Shown here piece after piece: positions 29,085 to 40,737 of a DNA stretch of 64,000 nucleotides; the stretch's first letter is position 1; every line of letters begins with the position of its first letter. The notes below the pieces were generated by a model. The model had not been told where the DNA came from. It did not search any database and saw only the letters and a list, made by a program, of their open reading frames with translations. The position numbers and the translations under genes were made by a program. The DNA lies in the NCBI RefSeq assembly GCF_947172395.1, contig NC_069084.1, forward strand, positions 19,407,418-19,471,417. Direction: 5' to 3'. Source of the DNA: Bicyclus anynana. Its lineage: Eukaryota > Arthropoda > Insecta > Lepidoptera > Nymphalidae.

Positions 29085-32000
29085 ATGTTCCCGCAACTGA
29101 GTGCCGGCGGCGGCAACCCGAACAAGGACGTGGAGGTGGTGTCTCCGCCCGACGACACGGTGGCGGCGCTGGAGTTCTCGCCGGCCTCCGTGCCGCAGAC
29201 CTTCCTGGTGGCGGGCAGCTGGGACAGCAAGGTGCGGCGGCTGCTTCTGCTGCGGCGCCTCACTGTGCACTGAGCAGGGCTTGTTCATGGTTACCTCATT
29301 TATATTTGCAGGTACGATGCTGGGAAGTGGAGGCTTCTGGCAAGACTGTGCCCAAAGCTGAGCAGAGCATGGACGGGCCTGTCCTTGACGTGGCGTGGCA
29401 TGATGTAAGCATTGGTTGACAATTGTCTGACATGTTGAGTAGCTCACGTTCATTGCTGACAGTTTGAAGCGAGTTAATATAACATTCATCAATACCAGTC
29501 TGTTACAGATCTCTGGATGGAGCCACCTTGCTGCCTTAAAGCAGGGTGGTAGGCTTAAGGTGATCATGTTGATTTGTCCGACGACAACTATCAGATGATA
29601 ATGATTAGGACCAATAGCTTGATGTGCTCCGTGAGGCACTCGGGTTGACCGCACCAACTACAACTCTGGGCTAAGAATGTTCAGAAGAAACTAAAGCTCA
29701 GTATTAGAGTGCCAATTGGAAGCAGTACAAGCTTCCCGTTGGACTAACGAGAGAATCCATATATAGTCTGATGCAATCTTGATGATGTCTCCGAAATAAG
29801 CTGCTGGTACATGCAGATCATACAAAAAGCAAGATGCGTGAGGGGACTGTCAAAAGGATTGCATCCGACTATTACTACTAGATCATAAAAGAATAACAAA
29901 TAATTTATTTTCTTTCCAATCTATATATTTTATTCTTATTTCTCTAATCTACTTCAGGATGGTACAAAAGTATTCATGGCCTCTACAGACAAAACTGTCA
30001 AATGTTGGGACCTCGCCAGCAATCAAACTATGCAGGTATGTTGTTCACTTTGCTTTCTAAATTGACATCACATACCACCATGTGCGATATTTAGGTAGGA
30101 TATTCATCATCATCTAATATTTCCATGTTCATCATCAAATATTGCCACCTTATATTTTCAGGTCAAGACAAATGCTTGGAATGTGTGCCAATACCAATGT
30201 ATTCAATTAATAACAATGCAATATAATCCCTTTACATATTTCATTTTATACAAATTTTAGCCTAATACACTAAATTTTAATAAGCCTAATCTCTAAACAT
30301 CCTGAGCGGTATGTTGTAATATGAATATATATGTTGACGTCCCCTCTATAAATATATATGTCAATACGTAAATCTATAAAATGATTTCATTTGATACCAC
30401 AAGTGGGGTGTCAAGTAGATTCACTTACTTCATTACTCTTGTACCCCAATAACTATTTCAGTAGTAGGTCAGTATTAACAGCCTAAAACATAGAATAAAA
30501 AAATCTTTGCATTGCTGTCATGTATTTGCATTACAGTATGTATGTTTGTTTATATTTTGTTTTTAATATTTTCCTGATTGTATAAGTGCAGGAGGTTCCT
30601 TAATGGAAAGGCGTCTCCTCTGAGACTGGGACCTCGGCTTAGAGGGCCGTTCGGGAAGGGTATTTTGGCCTGAGTGTATCAGTTGGGACGCCCCCAAGAT
30701 CGTGAGTTAAAAGGCACACATCGTCAGATATCAGAGACCAGGCGTTTTTGCGTAGCTTGTGTTTGTGTTTTCTGGGAAGCATTGTCATTTGCTATGTCAT
30801 AGTCAGGGTCGTAAAAGACGTTTTTCGGGCGTCTACATCAACAGTCAGCGGCGGCAATCGGGGAGTGTAGTTGCAAGCCTTCTCAAGATGTGACTAATTG
30901 TATATGCAGGTGGCAGCTCACGATGCTTCAGTGAAGACGTGCCATTGGGTCAAGGCGCCCAACTACACGTGTCTCATGACTGCCTCCTGGGACAAGACAC
31001 TCAAGGTACTGAGCTGCAGGCACTTAATGATGAAGGGGGAATGATTTGTTTTTCACTCAGTTTTCTCATAGTGGGGTATTGTGGGATAGGTCTTTAAAAA
31101 TATCGTGGGTCTAGTAACTATATTTTTTGATTTGGGGATCCGATTGCTAATTTTTGTTATTCGTAAGTGTAACGGAACCCCACACTGCGCGTGGCCTGAC
31201 ATGCACTAGGCCGGTTGGATGGTTTAAACCTCAGACCAATTATTGTATAGGACCTGCCTCGCTAGACGTTACTTTTCTGTCAAAGTATATGATCAACTGT
31301 CAAAGAACTGTCTATATAGAATCGATGTGAAATAGTTGTAATCGTGTTCGTCGGTTAAAAAGCTCCGTAAAAATACCTTTTTGTGTAATTGAATTGTGTA
31401 AAAAACTGGCAAAAACTTTTAGTTTAGTATAAGATATATACCAAATCTAAGCTAGTTTTCCTCAGAAAACGACAGACAATTTTGTTCGTGACTATGAGTG
31501 CGATACAAGTCCTTCTATAATTGGTCTGAGGGTTTAAACGATCAATGAATTTGCTGCAACATACGAAAGCGAAAATATACAATTTTATTATATAGACTAT
31601 TTTATTTTAATCGTCAATCGTAATGTATACAAGGGGCTAAAAAGACCCATTATATACGAGGTATTTTTAGGCCGCCTAAATAGAAACCGCGTTTATAATG
31701 GTAAACCCATTATAAACTCGGTTACTTTGCTTTACCCTTAGACCATTAATAACTGGACGTGGTTCGCTAACCGTTACCCCTCTGGCAAAGATCAAAAATC
31801 TATGATATAATGCGTTTATAAAAACTGTTGCTACAGAATCGATGTTTCATTGTTGTAATCGTTTTCGTCGTGTAAGGAGCTCCCTAAAAATGCCGGTTTG
31901 TGTAGTTAAATGCCATAAAAAACGGCCAAAAACTTGTAGTTTAGTAAAAGATGGAGTAACGTTTCATTTGAAAGTATTTAATTAAAAACAATTTATAAAA

Positions 32001-34576
32001 AGAATCGATTCTTTTGACGAAACAGCCAAACATCGATCAGTAATCGAATATTCTATGTATTTAATCTGTGGATAGTCTAAGCAATGTCACAGTAAATATG
32101 CAAGCAGTAGTTTGACTTCAAACTAGAGGTCGAAACGCGATCTATACCTCAATTTCAATTTCAACTTACTAGTTAAAAAGATTTTATTAATTAGAAATAA
32201 GACTAACTCACTAACATACTAAACTTAAAACAGATACACTAACAATATTGTTAACACAGAAAAAAAAATTAAAACTGTTACTCTTATTAATTGAAAAACT
32301 TGTTTAATGTAATAATGTAAGGAATAATAAAGACTTTGAAATTGAGAAAAACATAAGGGATTAAAGGGCTAACATAATCTACGGAACCCTACACTGCGCG
32401 TGGCCCGACACGCACTTGACCGGTTTTTTAATATTTGGTCACGTAGTGTGGAGGTAATACCTAGATGACATCACCAAAATAAACATATGAATACGACCTA
32501 TCCTTCAAGGTCATTGATCAGCCTTATTTAAATCTACCAATCAAAAAACAACACGCATTTTATTGATCACTTCCTATTTAACTACAATTTACAAAATATT
32601 TTATTTGTTTACATAAAAAAAGTATATTTACAATCACAAAACTAAATGGAAATACAAAGTTGGCAAATGTAATTAAAATGCTGGAGGCAGACAGCCCTAT
32701 CACATGTTTACGTACCGCGCGCTGTAAGAATTTATTTCAAAAATACGGTCGAGTATACTGCTTGTATATATTTTTACTGTGCACAATGTGTTTGTTAGTG
32801 TGTGTAAAAATTACGCGTGTGTGTATTGCGAGTCAAATTTATAGTTGTGTGTAGTGTATGGACACAGAATATACTTAATGGTGTTAAATGTTTTCGATGT
32901 GTGAGTTTACCTCGTCCCCCTCAAAAAATGACAGACTTTTTTGTTGGTGAATTTGGGTGCGAACCGCGTCCAGTTATTAATGGTCTAAGGCTTTACCCCA
33001 CGTGATACTTTTCACTACGATTGCGAGAAAATAAAATAGTTTAGTACAATATTCAATGATTTATTTTAATTGAAAATTAAATGTACAAAGTCTACAATTT
33101 TGGATATTAAGGGAGATGCTTTTACCGGCAACATAATTTCCGACTACTGTGAAGATAAATAATAAGTATGTGAGGTAAACGTGGGAGATAATAGTTTAAA
33201 AAACCCCTTTCGTAAGTGAATCCATTCGTTTAAAATATTTAAATTTCATCCATCTTCAAATTAGGATCACCATTCTCACTAGATGAAGACAACAATAACA
33301 ATTAATGTTGAAAAATATGTAAGTTACGGACACAAATTTAGAATGAATTTCTTAAAAAAATCAAGTGTGTATTATTCACGCCAATTGTTTTTTAAATTCT
33401 CGCTTTTTAATTTTATATTTTTCACATGAGAAAAAGGCAAAGGTATTACACCGTAAAGGATATCCCATGTCTTCAAATCTCGCTCTATTCGCAACTCAAT
33501 AAAAATTAAATGAAAAAATTAACGCATTCCACAGACAAGAACGCTGCATTTCATTCCAATTTAAAGTTTTTTATTTATTTTTCAAAACAATCAGGGCCCT
33601 ACCTATAATGATTCTATTTTCAAATAAAACCTCCTCCGTTTTATAGTAGGCTAGTTTTTGGCTAGTACTCGTAACAGACAAGAATTAAAAAAAACTTTAG
33701 CCCCTAGAGGCTAAAATGCTTGTTTAGCCCCGCTGTGGAGTGGTAATATGACAGTGTTTTTGAGCAATTTTACTACTTAACTGATTTCGTTGTAATATTT
33801 TGTAAAAGTTTTCTTACAGAATGAAGTATGAGTAACAGACGTTTGCGTTTACTGACTGCGTGCAGTTCTGGGACACGCGCAGCGCGGCCGCCATCATGAG
33901 CCTGGCGCTCTCGGAGCGCTGCTACTGCGCCGCCGTGGACTACCCCATGGCGGCCGTGGGCTCGGCGGACCGCGGCGTGGCGCTGTACTCGCTGGAGGGC
34001 AAGCCGGCCGAGGTGAAGCGCGTGGAGTCGCCGCTCAAGTACCAGCACCGCTGCGTCGCCATCTTCCGCGACAAGAAGACCAAGCAGCCCACGGGCTTCG
34101 CGCTGGGCAGCGTGGAGGGCCGCGTGGCCATCCAGTACGTCAGCCCCACCAACCCCAAGGACAACTTCACCTTCAAGTGCCACCGCTCGCAGGGCTCGGG
34201 CGGCTACCAGGACATCTTCGCCGTCAACGACGTGGCCTTCCACCCGGCGCACGGCACGCTGGCCACCGTGGGCTCGGACGGCTCCTTCTCCTTCTGGGAC
34301 AAGGACGCGCGCACCAAGCTCAAGAGCTCGGAGCTGCTGGACCAGCCGCTCACCAAGTGCGCCTTCAACCACAGCGGGCAGATCTTCGCCTACGCCGTGG
34401 GCTACGACTGGTCCAAGGTGCGCCCCGTCGCCCCGTCGGCAGCGCGGTGAGTGACTCGCGCGCGTCGTACTGATCGTTGCTTTCGTTGACAGGGTCACGA
34501 GAACTACAACTCGGCCAAGAAGAACTACATCTTCCTGAGGCCCTGCTTCGAAGATCTCAAGCCCAGGTCTACTTAG
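29085..34576 (+). CDS. Rae1: mRNA export factor Rae1 (Gle2), WD40 protein
   Basis: Six coding exons: 29085-29231, 29312-29404, 29958-30035, 30910-31005, 33866-34417 and 34493-34576. All have GT-AG introns and lie in phase 0, giving 349 residues. Family landmarks are [138 protein letters not shown] and YDWSKGHENYN, with the C-terminus [14 protein letters not shown]. Rae1 is a WD40 propeller that binds the Nup98 GLEBS motif for mRNA export and takes part in spindle assembly. Exons 1, 5 and 6 are GC-rich with G/C-ending codons, while exon 3 has 12 of 26 codons ending in G/C. Intron 4 (2.86 kb) is filled with transposons. A poly(A) signal lies at 34668-34673. Confidence 0.95.
30590..30905 (+). 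other. GC-richer block in Rae1 intron 3, unidentified
   Basis: The sequence changes character (GGCGTCTCCTCTGAGACTGG ... GGGCGTCTACATCAAC) relative to the AT-rich intron and may be a LINE 3' fragment. I cannot assign it to a family. Confidence 0.25.
31230..31530 (+). mobile_element. P-superfamily-related MITE, copy 2, in Rae1 intron 4
   Basis: Perfect short terminal inverted repeats CTCAGACCAATTAT / ATAATTGGTCTGAG flanked by GGTTTAAAC on both sides (9 bp; 8-9 bp target duplication). Its sequence after the left end (GAATCGATGTGAAATAG... AAGCTCCGTAAAAAT) matches the leader of the THAP element at 31737. It is inserted in a common repeat whose start reads GGAACCCCACACTGCGCGTGG (31174-). Confidence 0.85.
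31737..32989 (+). mobile_element. P-superfamily element with THAP exon, in Rae1 intron 4
   Basis: Terminal inverted repeats start CTTAGACCATTAATAACTGG, flanked by a perfect 8-bp duplication GCTTTACC (31729-31736, 32990-32997). A second repeat copy at 60763-60885 lacks the insertion and joins the two flanks, confirming mobility. A THAP-like exon starts at ATG 31890 (MPVCVVKC ... GVTFHL). The rest of a P transposase is not visible, so the 1,253-bp copy is non-autonomous. It contains a further nested fragment (GGAACCCTACACTGCGCG at 32390). Confidence 0.85.
31890..31970 (+). pseudogene. THAP-domain exon of P-type transposase
   Basis: M-P-x-C-x4-C start with a TFH motif about 25 residues in, the opening half of a C2CH THAP zinc-binding domain. 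The second half (AVPTIF region) is not found. Confidence 0.6.
33130..33780 (-). repeat. Dispersed ~0.65-0.7 kb repeat, copy B, in Rae1 intron 4
   Basis: Inverted match to 16850-17560, including the GCCCCTAGAGGCT motif and the CCCCGCTGTGGAGTGG and GACAGTGTTTTTGAGC segments. It ends about 85 bases before Rae1 exon 5. Confidence 0.65.
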
Positions 34577-34667
34577 TGGAGGAGCCTTCCTAATATAGTT
34601 ACGTTTTGTACATTTTGTTTTATTTAAACTTTTACGAAACATATTTTATAGTAATATATTATAAATT

Positions 34668-34673
34668 AATAAA
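34668..34673 (+). other. Poly(A) signal AATAAA for Rae1
   Basis: Canonical hexamer about 92 bases after the stop codon. Confidence 0.65.
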
Positions 34674-35111
34674 AAACTTTCTCTCCAGCGAGTACATCGG
34701 TAGGGAATAATAAAAAAAATAATTAGAATGAGCTTTTTCCTCTAAAGTTACTAATAGTCTGTCTGTTACCTTTTCACGGCTAAACGGCTGAACCGATCAA
34801 AATAAATTTTGCTATTATGATAAATGGGACCTTGGAGCAAGCAGAACATAGACTACTTTTTATCCCTAGAATAAAAGGACAAGGGGGTGATATAGGGATA
34901 GTTTGTATGACTCGTCCTTTTCTTCGAGACTAACGAACAAAAATATTGAAAAAATACAGAAATTAGCTTTCTACTTTAATATTTCCATCAAACGAAAGAG
35001 GATCGCAAATATAGATTACTTTTTACATAAATAGTTTCCAATTAAATAATATTGTCAATTACAGTATAAAACCTATTCATTACATTATTCATCAAAACCA
35101 ATGTTTAGTTT

Positions 35112-35290
35112 AATACCTATCTATACTAACATTATAAAGCAGAAGAGTTTGTTTGTTTGTTTGTTTGTTTGCTTGAACGCGTTAATCCCAGGAACTACTG
35201 GTCCAATTTGAAAAATTCGATTGATAGCATCACAATTCAGTGTTAGATAGCCCATTTATCGAGGAAGGCTATAGGCTACAGGCTACATAC
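35112..35290 (+). mobile_element. Helitron 5'-end fragment
   Basis: TCTATACTAACATTATAAAG then a (GTTT)n run and CTTGAACGCG matches the 5' part of the short Helitron at 47607-47862. The 3' part is absent. Confidence 0.65.
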
Positions 35291-35391
35291 AGGATGCTCG
35301 GGAATACTTCCCATAATTTCAAGCCGTTGACGAGTCCACTTATAGGAGTCGAACTGTATAACTATTTTTTTTCTTAACTAAAAAATAAAAA

Positions 35392-35497
35392 ATAAATTAA
35401 TTAAACAAATAAAAAAACCCGACTGCATAAAGTATAAAAAAACTGAAAAGAAATAAAACAAGCTCAGTCCAGAAGTGTAGAAAGCAATTAGAAAACA
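35392..35497 (+). mobile_element. CCCGACTGCA-type foldback fragment
   Basis: Matches one arm of the foldback at 61762-61961 (CCCGACTGCATAAA... ACAAGC) joined to the complement of its inner part. It abuts the truncated Helitron that follows. Confidence 0.7.
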
Positions 35498-36702
35498 TTT
35501 TCGGAACTACTGGTCCGATTTTAAAAATTCTTTCACCAGTAGAATGCTACGTTATCGGGGAGTGCTATAGTCTATATTTTATATTTCTATCATATATAAC
35601 TACTGAGATATCGCGGGTTTTCTCTTACAGGTCAGACCGAAAAACTTACTTATTCGCATGCGCTGCCTCAACCATTGCGTATAACTGAAATAAATGTATG
35701 GAGGCTTTTTGAACCTTTAAAAGTTCTACAAAAAAGTCCGCGACACCATATATCTATCTTTTATATTTTAGCAGATATAGTACCTTTAGTACTTTAATAA
35801 ATAATTTAAATTTTAAACTAAGGTTTACGTCATTATTTACACAACTAAACTTAAATCCTTATCAAAATAAATGATTTAATAATCACAAGGATATTATAGA
35901 GATAAGATTTGCCCTTTACAGTATGTTAATTAGTTATATAGTTTCGGAGATAAAACAAAATTTCTGAAAGTCGCAGAAATGCCGCTGTATGACGCCCCGC
36001 GGTTTCGATTACGTGGATTCCATTCCCGTATGAATATGAGGACCAAACATAGCCTATGACACTCGCAAATAATGTAGCTTTCTATTGGTAAAAGAATTTT
36101 CCAAATCGGTCCAGTAGATCCAGAGATTACCTCCGACAACCACACAAACTTTACCTCTTTATAGTATTAGCATAGAAGTAGCTTGGGAAATTATAGTCTT
36201 TTGGTCATTGCACCACGCACAAAAGGCTGGACCAATTTTGCTGAGGGTAGGGATAGGCTAGAGGTAGGGAAGGGGTAATTTAGGGAAAGTGTAGGGTAGG
36301 GTAGGGTACGGATAAGGTAGGGGTAGTGTAGGGTAGGGGCAAGGTAGAGGTAGGGGAAGGATATGGAACGTATAGGGTAGGGGAGGAGTAGGATAAGGGT
36401 AGGGTAGGGTACGGGTAGGGTAGGGTTAGGGTAGGGAAGGGTTAGGGTTAGCGGTAGGGTAGGAGTAAGGTAGGGGTAGGGTAGGGGTAGATTAGGGGTA
36501 GGGTAGGATAGGGTATAGATAGGTTACGGGTAGGGTTAGGGTAGGGTAAGGTGGAGGGAGGGAAGGGTTAGCGTTAGCGGTAGGGTAGGAGTAAGGTAGG
36601 GGTAGGGTAGGGTAGGGTTGGGTAGGTTTACGAGCAGGGTAAGGTAGAGGTAGAGAAGTTTACAACAATTTTTACGCGGACGAAGTCGCGGGCGTCCGCT
36701 AG
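35498..36702 (+). mobile_element. Non-autonomous Helitron family A, copy 1, 5'-truncated
   Basis: Nearly identical to the complete copy at 43474-44728 from TTCGGAACTACTGGTCC to the hairpin GCGGACGAAGTCGCGGGC and CTAG (36699-36702). The first 50 or so bases are missing. A GGGTA array lies at 36240-36655. Confidence 0.85.
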
Positions 36703-36719
36703 TTATTTAATAGGTCAGG

Positions 36720-37285
36720 TAGGTACATACATACATTAAAGATGCTTGAAGGCCGTTGGATCAGCTTTCACCTTCACACAGGAAGTAAAACTATAAGAAA
36801 TGTAAACAGTAATTGTTATCAATTGTAAATTATAATACTGTATGACTTTTTCAAAAGAGCAACTGTTTCTTGCCGGTATCTTCTCAGCAGAACCTGCCTT
36901 CCGAACCGGTGGTAGAATCTTTACAAATAGTCAACTGACGTGTCAAAAGTGCTTGTAAACTGAGCCTACTTGAAATAAATGATTTTTGATTTGATATATA
37001 CATACATACATACACATACATACATACAAGATACGCGCGAAAAACATAACCCTTCTTGCAGTCGGGTAAAAAATGTATGTTTTTATAAAAAAATTATTCG
37101 AATTATTCCGACTTTCTATGTAACACACGCCTTTATGTATGCTTGCATCTTTGCCTTTATCTATCCTTGCATTGCATGTACAACTTGGCTACATCATAAT
37201 TACAAGGATGCGTTTAAGGTACACATTTTGGGATCTATTTACAAAAGAATGTCACGTGTCAAATCACATAATATAAAACATTTAG
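36720..37285. other. Intergenic, no gene seen
   Basis: Contains a (CATA)n run at about 36997-37028 followed by a MITE-end sequence (CGCGCGAAAAACATAACCC) that recurs at 62480. Nothing else recognised. Confidence 0.4.
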
Positions 37286-37289
37286 GTAT

Positions 37290-37512
37290 GTACAAGCTCA
37301 AACGGTGAAGGAAAAACATCGTGAGGAAACCTGCATACCAGACAATTTTCTTAATTAACTGCGTGTGACTTCTGCCACTTCTGTCTTCTGTGTGTGAAAT
37401 CTGCCAATCCGCATTCGGCCAGCGTGGTGGAATATTGACCTAACCCCTCTCATTCTGAGAGGAGACTCGAGGAGACGGTGAGTCGAATATGGGTTGATAA
37501 TGATGATGATGA
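37290..37512 (+). mobile_element. LINE/SINE 3'-end fragment with (ATG)n tail
   Basis: GTGAGGAAACCTGCATACC ... CCAGCGTGGTGGAATATTG ... CTCTCATTCTGAGAGGAG ... then TGATGATGATG. This 3' end is very common in lepidopteran genomes. The family name is not assigned here. Confidence 0.6.
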
Positions 37513-39190
37513 ATGTATAATAATAAGTTTAGGTTTAGATATAACGAAAAAAAAAGATCTCGAATATTTTATAATTCCAATTTTAGGTCAAGTTAAAAAA
37601 ACCCGACCGAAGTAACCCCGTTCGCAACACTTCACGCGAGTTCAACTCGCCTCGCACTTGCGCAGTTTTTGAGACTTGAATACTCACAAGAAGTTTTGTG
37701 CGAGAACGCTGTCCGCTATGATATACGTAGTATCTAATAATCTGTACATAGATACCATAGAGTATCTGTGACATTACGTCAATCCACTTTTATTTACTAC
37801 ATTTCGCATTGAATGGGACCTCAGCGTAGTCATCGGGGGTCGAGAGTTACACAGATCTAAGCTAAGGATCTAAGGGACAGTAGACCTGAGTATTTTATAT
37901 GAATTTCAGCTTGATTTTTTGTAGGGCTCCGGTTTTCCCTAGTGATGTTCGGAACCCTAATATAATAATCCCAAGGTCGGTACTGAAACCACATATATTT
38001 TTGTTTTTTGTTCATATATTTTGTGTTGACGGGCCATCACGCGGAAACTACTGAATGATTTGATGATGTTGATGTTATCAGTTATATTTTTGTCAGTAAT
38101 TTAAACCTGGACTCTAATAAAACATGCGAAAACATAAATAGAAGGGAGTGAAATATGGATTGAAAATACACTACATCTATTTTCAACCCATATTTCACTC
38201 TATATTTTGTTCAACTGGACGAAATCGCGGGCGTCTGCTAGTTGTAAAATAAAATAAGATGATAATGATAATACTTTAATTAGTATTTTCATGCAAGTTT
38301 CCTAAAAGGAATACATCATTAGTGATAATTTTTATGGGTAAACTTTTTAGTATATAGTATAAGAAATCAAATTAAAAAAAAAAACCATTAAAATCCATTC
38401 TCTATAACTGGATTCTGTCATTCATCGTTAATAATAATGAATCATAAAAGTTACATTGAGCCGACTATACGAGTACGTATAAAGGTGTACGATTTAAATG
38501 ATGAACCACTACATCGTCTCTAGGGTTCCGTAGTCCACAAGGAACCCTTATAGTTTCGCCATGTCCGTGTCTCTGTCTGTCATGATTGTCCGCGATATAG
38601 CGCAGAGACTATAGTAGGTATATTAGTGGGAAGTAGGATAGGAAGACTTAGGCTTAGTGAGCGAGGCGACGCGCGCGCGTTGAACTCGTTCGTGGGCAGA
38701 GAGTAGTGACTACAATTAGTGTACTCTGTATGTACAATAAGTACAGGAGTGTATAGTGTACATGGTACGTGTACACTTGTACAGCGACCGCACGATGACA
38801 CGACCTTTATTGTACCCCAAGCTATGTCAGTCATACTACCTTACACAGAACATAGGTAGATATAAAATAAGTTGTACTAATATCTACCGGCGAACTAGTG
38901 ACGCGGCAAACAGTTCTAGCACCTGTCATGTCTAGTCTACCTTACATAGAACATAGGTAGATCCGTAACAGTTGACTGTCCTACAAAATTGATTTTATAT
39001 AATAGCATCAGATATTATCAAAGAGCTGTTGATATAAATGTTGAGATATTTGTAGACTGTGCCTCGGTGTGGCGGGCGCGGGCGTTGCGGCCGCTTGTGC
39101 CGACTGTTCCCACCCTGTAGTCAAAGTATTCTCTGGTCACCGCTAACAGCACTAGAGCCGGCGCGAAGTGCAGTGCGCACACCAGTCAGT
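37513..39190. other. Intergenic, repeat fragments only
   Basis: Holds a hairpin (GAGTGAAATATGGATTG and its near-complement, 38146-38201), a Helitron 3' end finishing in CTAG at 38238-38241, and a fragment starting AGGGTTCCGTAGTCC (38521) of a common lepidopteran element. No gene is recognised. Confidence 0.4.
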
Positions 39191-39197
39191 CACTCAC

Positions 39198-39287
39198 CAC
39201 TAGCACTAGCACTAGCACTGGACGCGCTGGAGGCGCTGCCGGAGGCGGCTCCTTCACCTTGGGCCGGCCGCGGGTCGCGGGGTCGCG
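39198..39287 (-). CDS. Candidate internal exon with AT-hook-like motif
   Basis: On the minus strand a 90-base GC-rich block lies between a good acceptor (pyrimidine-rich tract then TAG) and a strong donor (GTGAGT). One frame reads ATRGRPKVKEPPPAAPP, containing the AT-hook core RGRPK. A second frame is also open (Ser/Ala-rich), so the frame is unsure. No neighbouring exon was found, and function cannot be assigned. Confidence 0.3.
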
Positions 39288-39332
39288 CTACAATAATAAA
39301 AACATTATTGTTGACATTTGATATTTTTGTAG

Positions 39333-39397
39333 CGAAGGTCACCGCGGACGCCTCCGCCAACGCGTTCCCGCGCGACGTCATGCGTCGCTGGCTGTCG
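39333..39397 (+). CDS. Candidate internal exon, unknown gene
   Basis: Plus-strand 65-base GC-rich block after TTTTTGTAG and before GTAGTA. The frame gives KVTADASANAFPRDVMRRW. It stands out from AT-rich flanks but has no partner exon and lies only 45 bases from a candidate exon on the other strand, so at most one may be real. Confidence 0.25.
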
Positions 39398-39620
39398 GTA
39401 GTACAATTTATTACAAGCCTATTGATCTTAAATGACGTAAAATTTAAAACCCTATTTTGAAGTCTAGAAATTTTCGTTAACATGACTTACGACTAGAGGC
39501 ATAAAACTACCGAATATTGGTTCTCAGAATCCGGATAGAAACCATTTTTCATTATTTCAAATAAATGTAAGATATCGGGTGTAGTAGGTACTAGATAGAT
39601 ACCATGGCTCATACGCCTGG

Positions 39621-39670
39621 CGTCGCATGGCATCGCACGGCGTCGCATGGCGACGCATGACGTCGCGTGG
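39621..39670 (+). repeat. Five tandem 10-bp units (CGTCGCATGG type)
   Basis: CGTCGCATGG, CATCGCACGG, CGTCGCATGG, CGACGCATGA and CGTCGCGTGG in immediate succession. Confidence 0.8.
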
Positions 39671-39933
39671 TCATGGCCATTGGTCCAGTTACTTAGAGAT
39701 GTAAGTATAGTAAGTAGGTTAATTAACAATTAGCTTTAAGACTTCTAAATGCAATTTGATAATGACAGCGAAGAGAAGAGAGGTGAGTCGGACGACTCGC
39801 TCCACTCTACCTGTGCGCTGTGCAAAATAACTTACCCCCAAAGTAGGCGTATAGGTTTATAGCCTGTGTTATGGGTACTAAAGATAGCGGATGTTATCAT
39901 ATACGTTCATATACTACGTATAAATATTTGTAT

Positions 39934-40303
39934 AATAATAAAAATTTTAATAAAAAAAATACAACCGACTTCAAAACCTAAAAACGTACCCGCTAAACTA
40001 AAAAGCGAAAAATAACATCATAATATGTTCTACCTGCTGATCAGTATGAAGGCGGTGCTAAGCCGGTGATGTATTAATTCAAGCCATGTGAGAATATCTT
40101 ATAGATTTAGATTTTGCAGACAGTGTTGTTTCATGTGGTCCTGTCAGAAATGGCTTTAATTAAGACAACACCGGCTAAGCACCGCCTTCATACTGATCAG
40201 CAGGTAGAACATATTATGATGTTATTTTTCGCTTTTTAGTTTAGCGGGTACGTTTTTAGGTTTTGAAGTCGGTTGTATTTTTTTTATTAAAATTTTTATT
40301 ATT
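39934..40303. mobile_element. Foldback MITE (ACCGACTTC family), 154-bp arms
   Basis: Arms 39934-40087 and 40150-40303 are near-perfect complements around a 62-base centre. Arm sequence (ACAACCGACTTCAAAACC, CTGATCAGTATGAAGGC) recurs as single arms at 17597-17719, 49206-49358 and 60888-61000. Confidence 0.85.
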
Positions 40304-40344
40304 TTTCCATTTTTAGTGTAAAATTTCATCTCAAACGAATACAT

Positions 40345-40737
40345 CAGACCCCTAATGACAGTCACAACCCATCTTGGTACAAAATTCTCAGCAATACAAA
40401 TTAATCAAGCCCAAGCACAAGGTAGCTACCGTAAACCGTTAAGGAGTTCCCTTAATTGACCTTGGTCTTCATCATCAGACCCTAATAACAGACACAACTC
40501 ATATAGGTAGAAAGTTCTCAGCAATACGAATTAATCAAGGCCAAACACAAGGTAGTTACTGTAAACTGTTAAGGAGTTCCCTTAATTGTCCTTGGTCTTC
40601 ATCACCAAACCCCTAAATGACAGTCACAACCTATCTATGTGGAAAGTTCTCATTAATACAAATTAATCAAGCCCAAACACAAGGTAACTGCTGTGAATCG
40701 CCGAGGAGTTCCCTCGTCTGTTTTATGGCTCCATCAT
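40345..40737 (+). repeat. Three tandem units of about 131 bp
   Basis: Units start at 40345, 40476 and 40606 (CAGACCCCTAATGACAG type) and share AAATTAATCAAGCCCAA and AAGGAGTTCCCTTAATTG blocks. They lie inside the same MITE complex, which ends near 41036 with ACCTCCTCCTTTTTGAAG. A second copy of the array is at 61110-61500. Confidence 0.85.

Noticed and set aside
40345..40737. CRISPR-like spaced repeats
   Set aside because: Units are contiguous ~131-bp tandem copies inside a eukaryotic MITE, with no short repeats and unique spacers.
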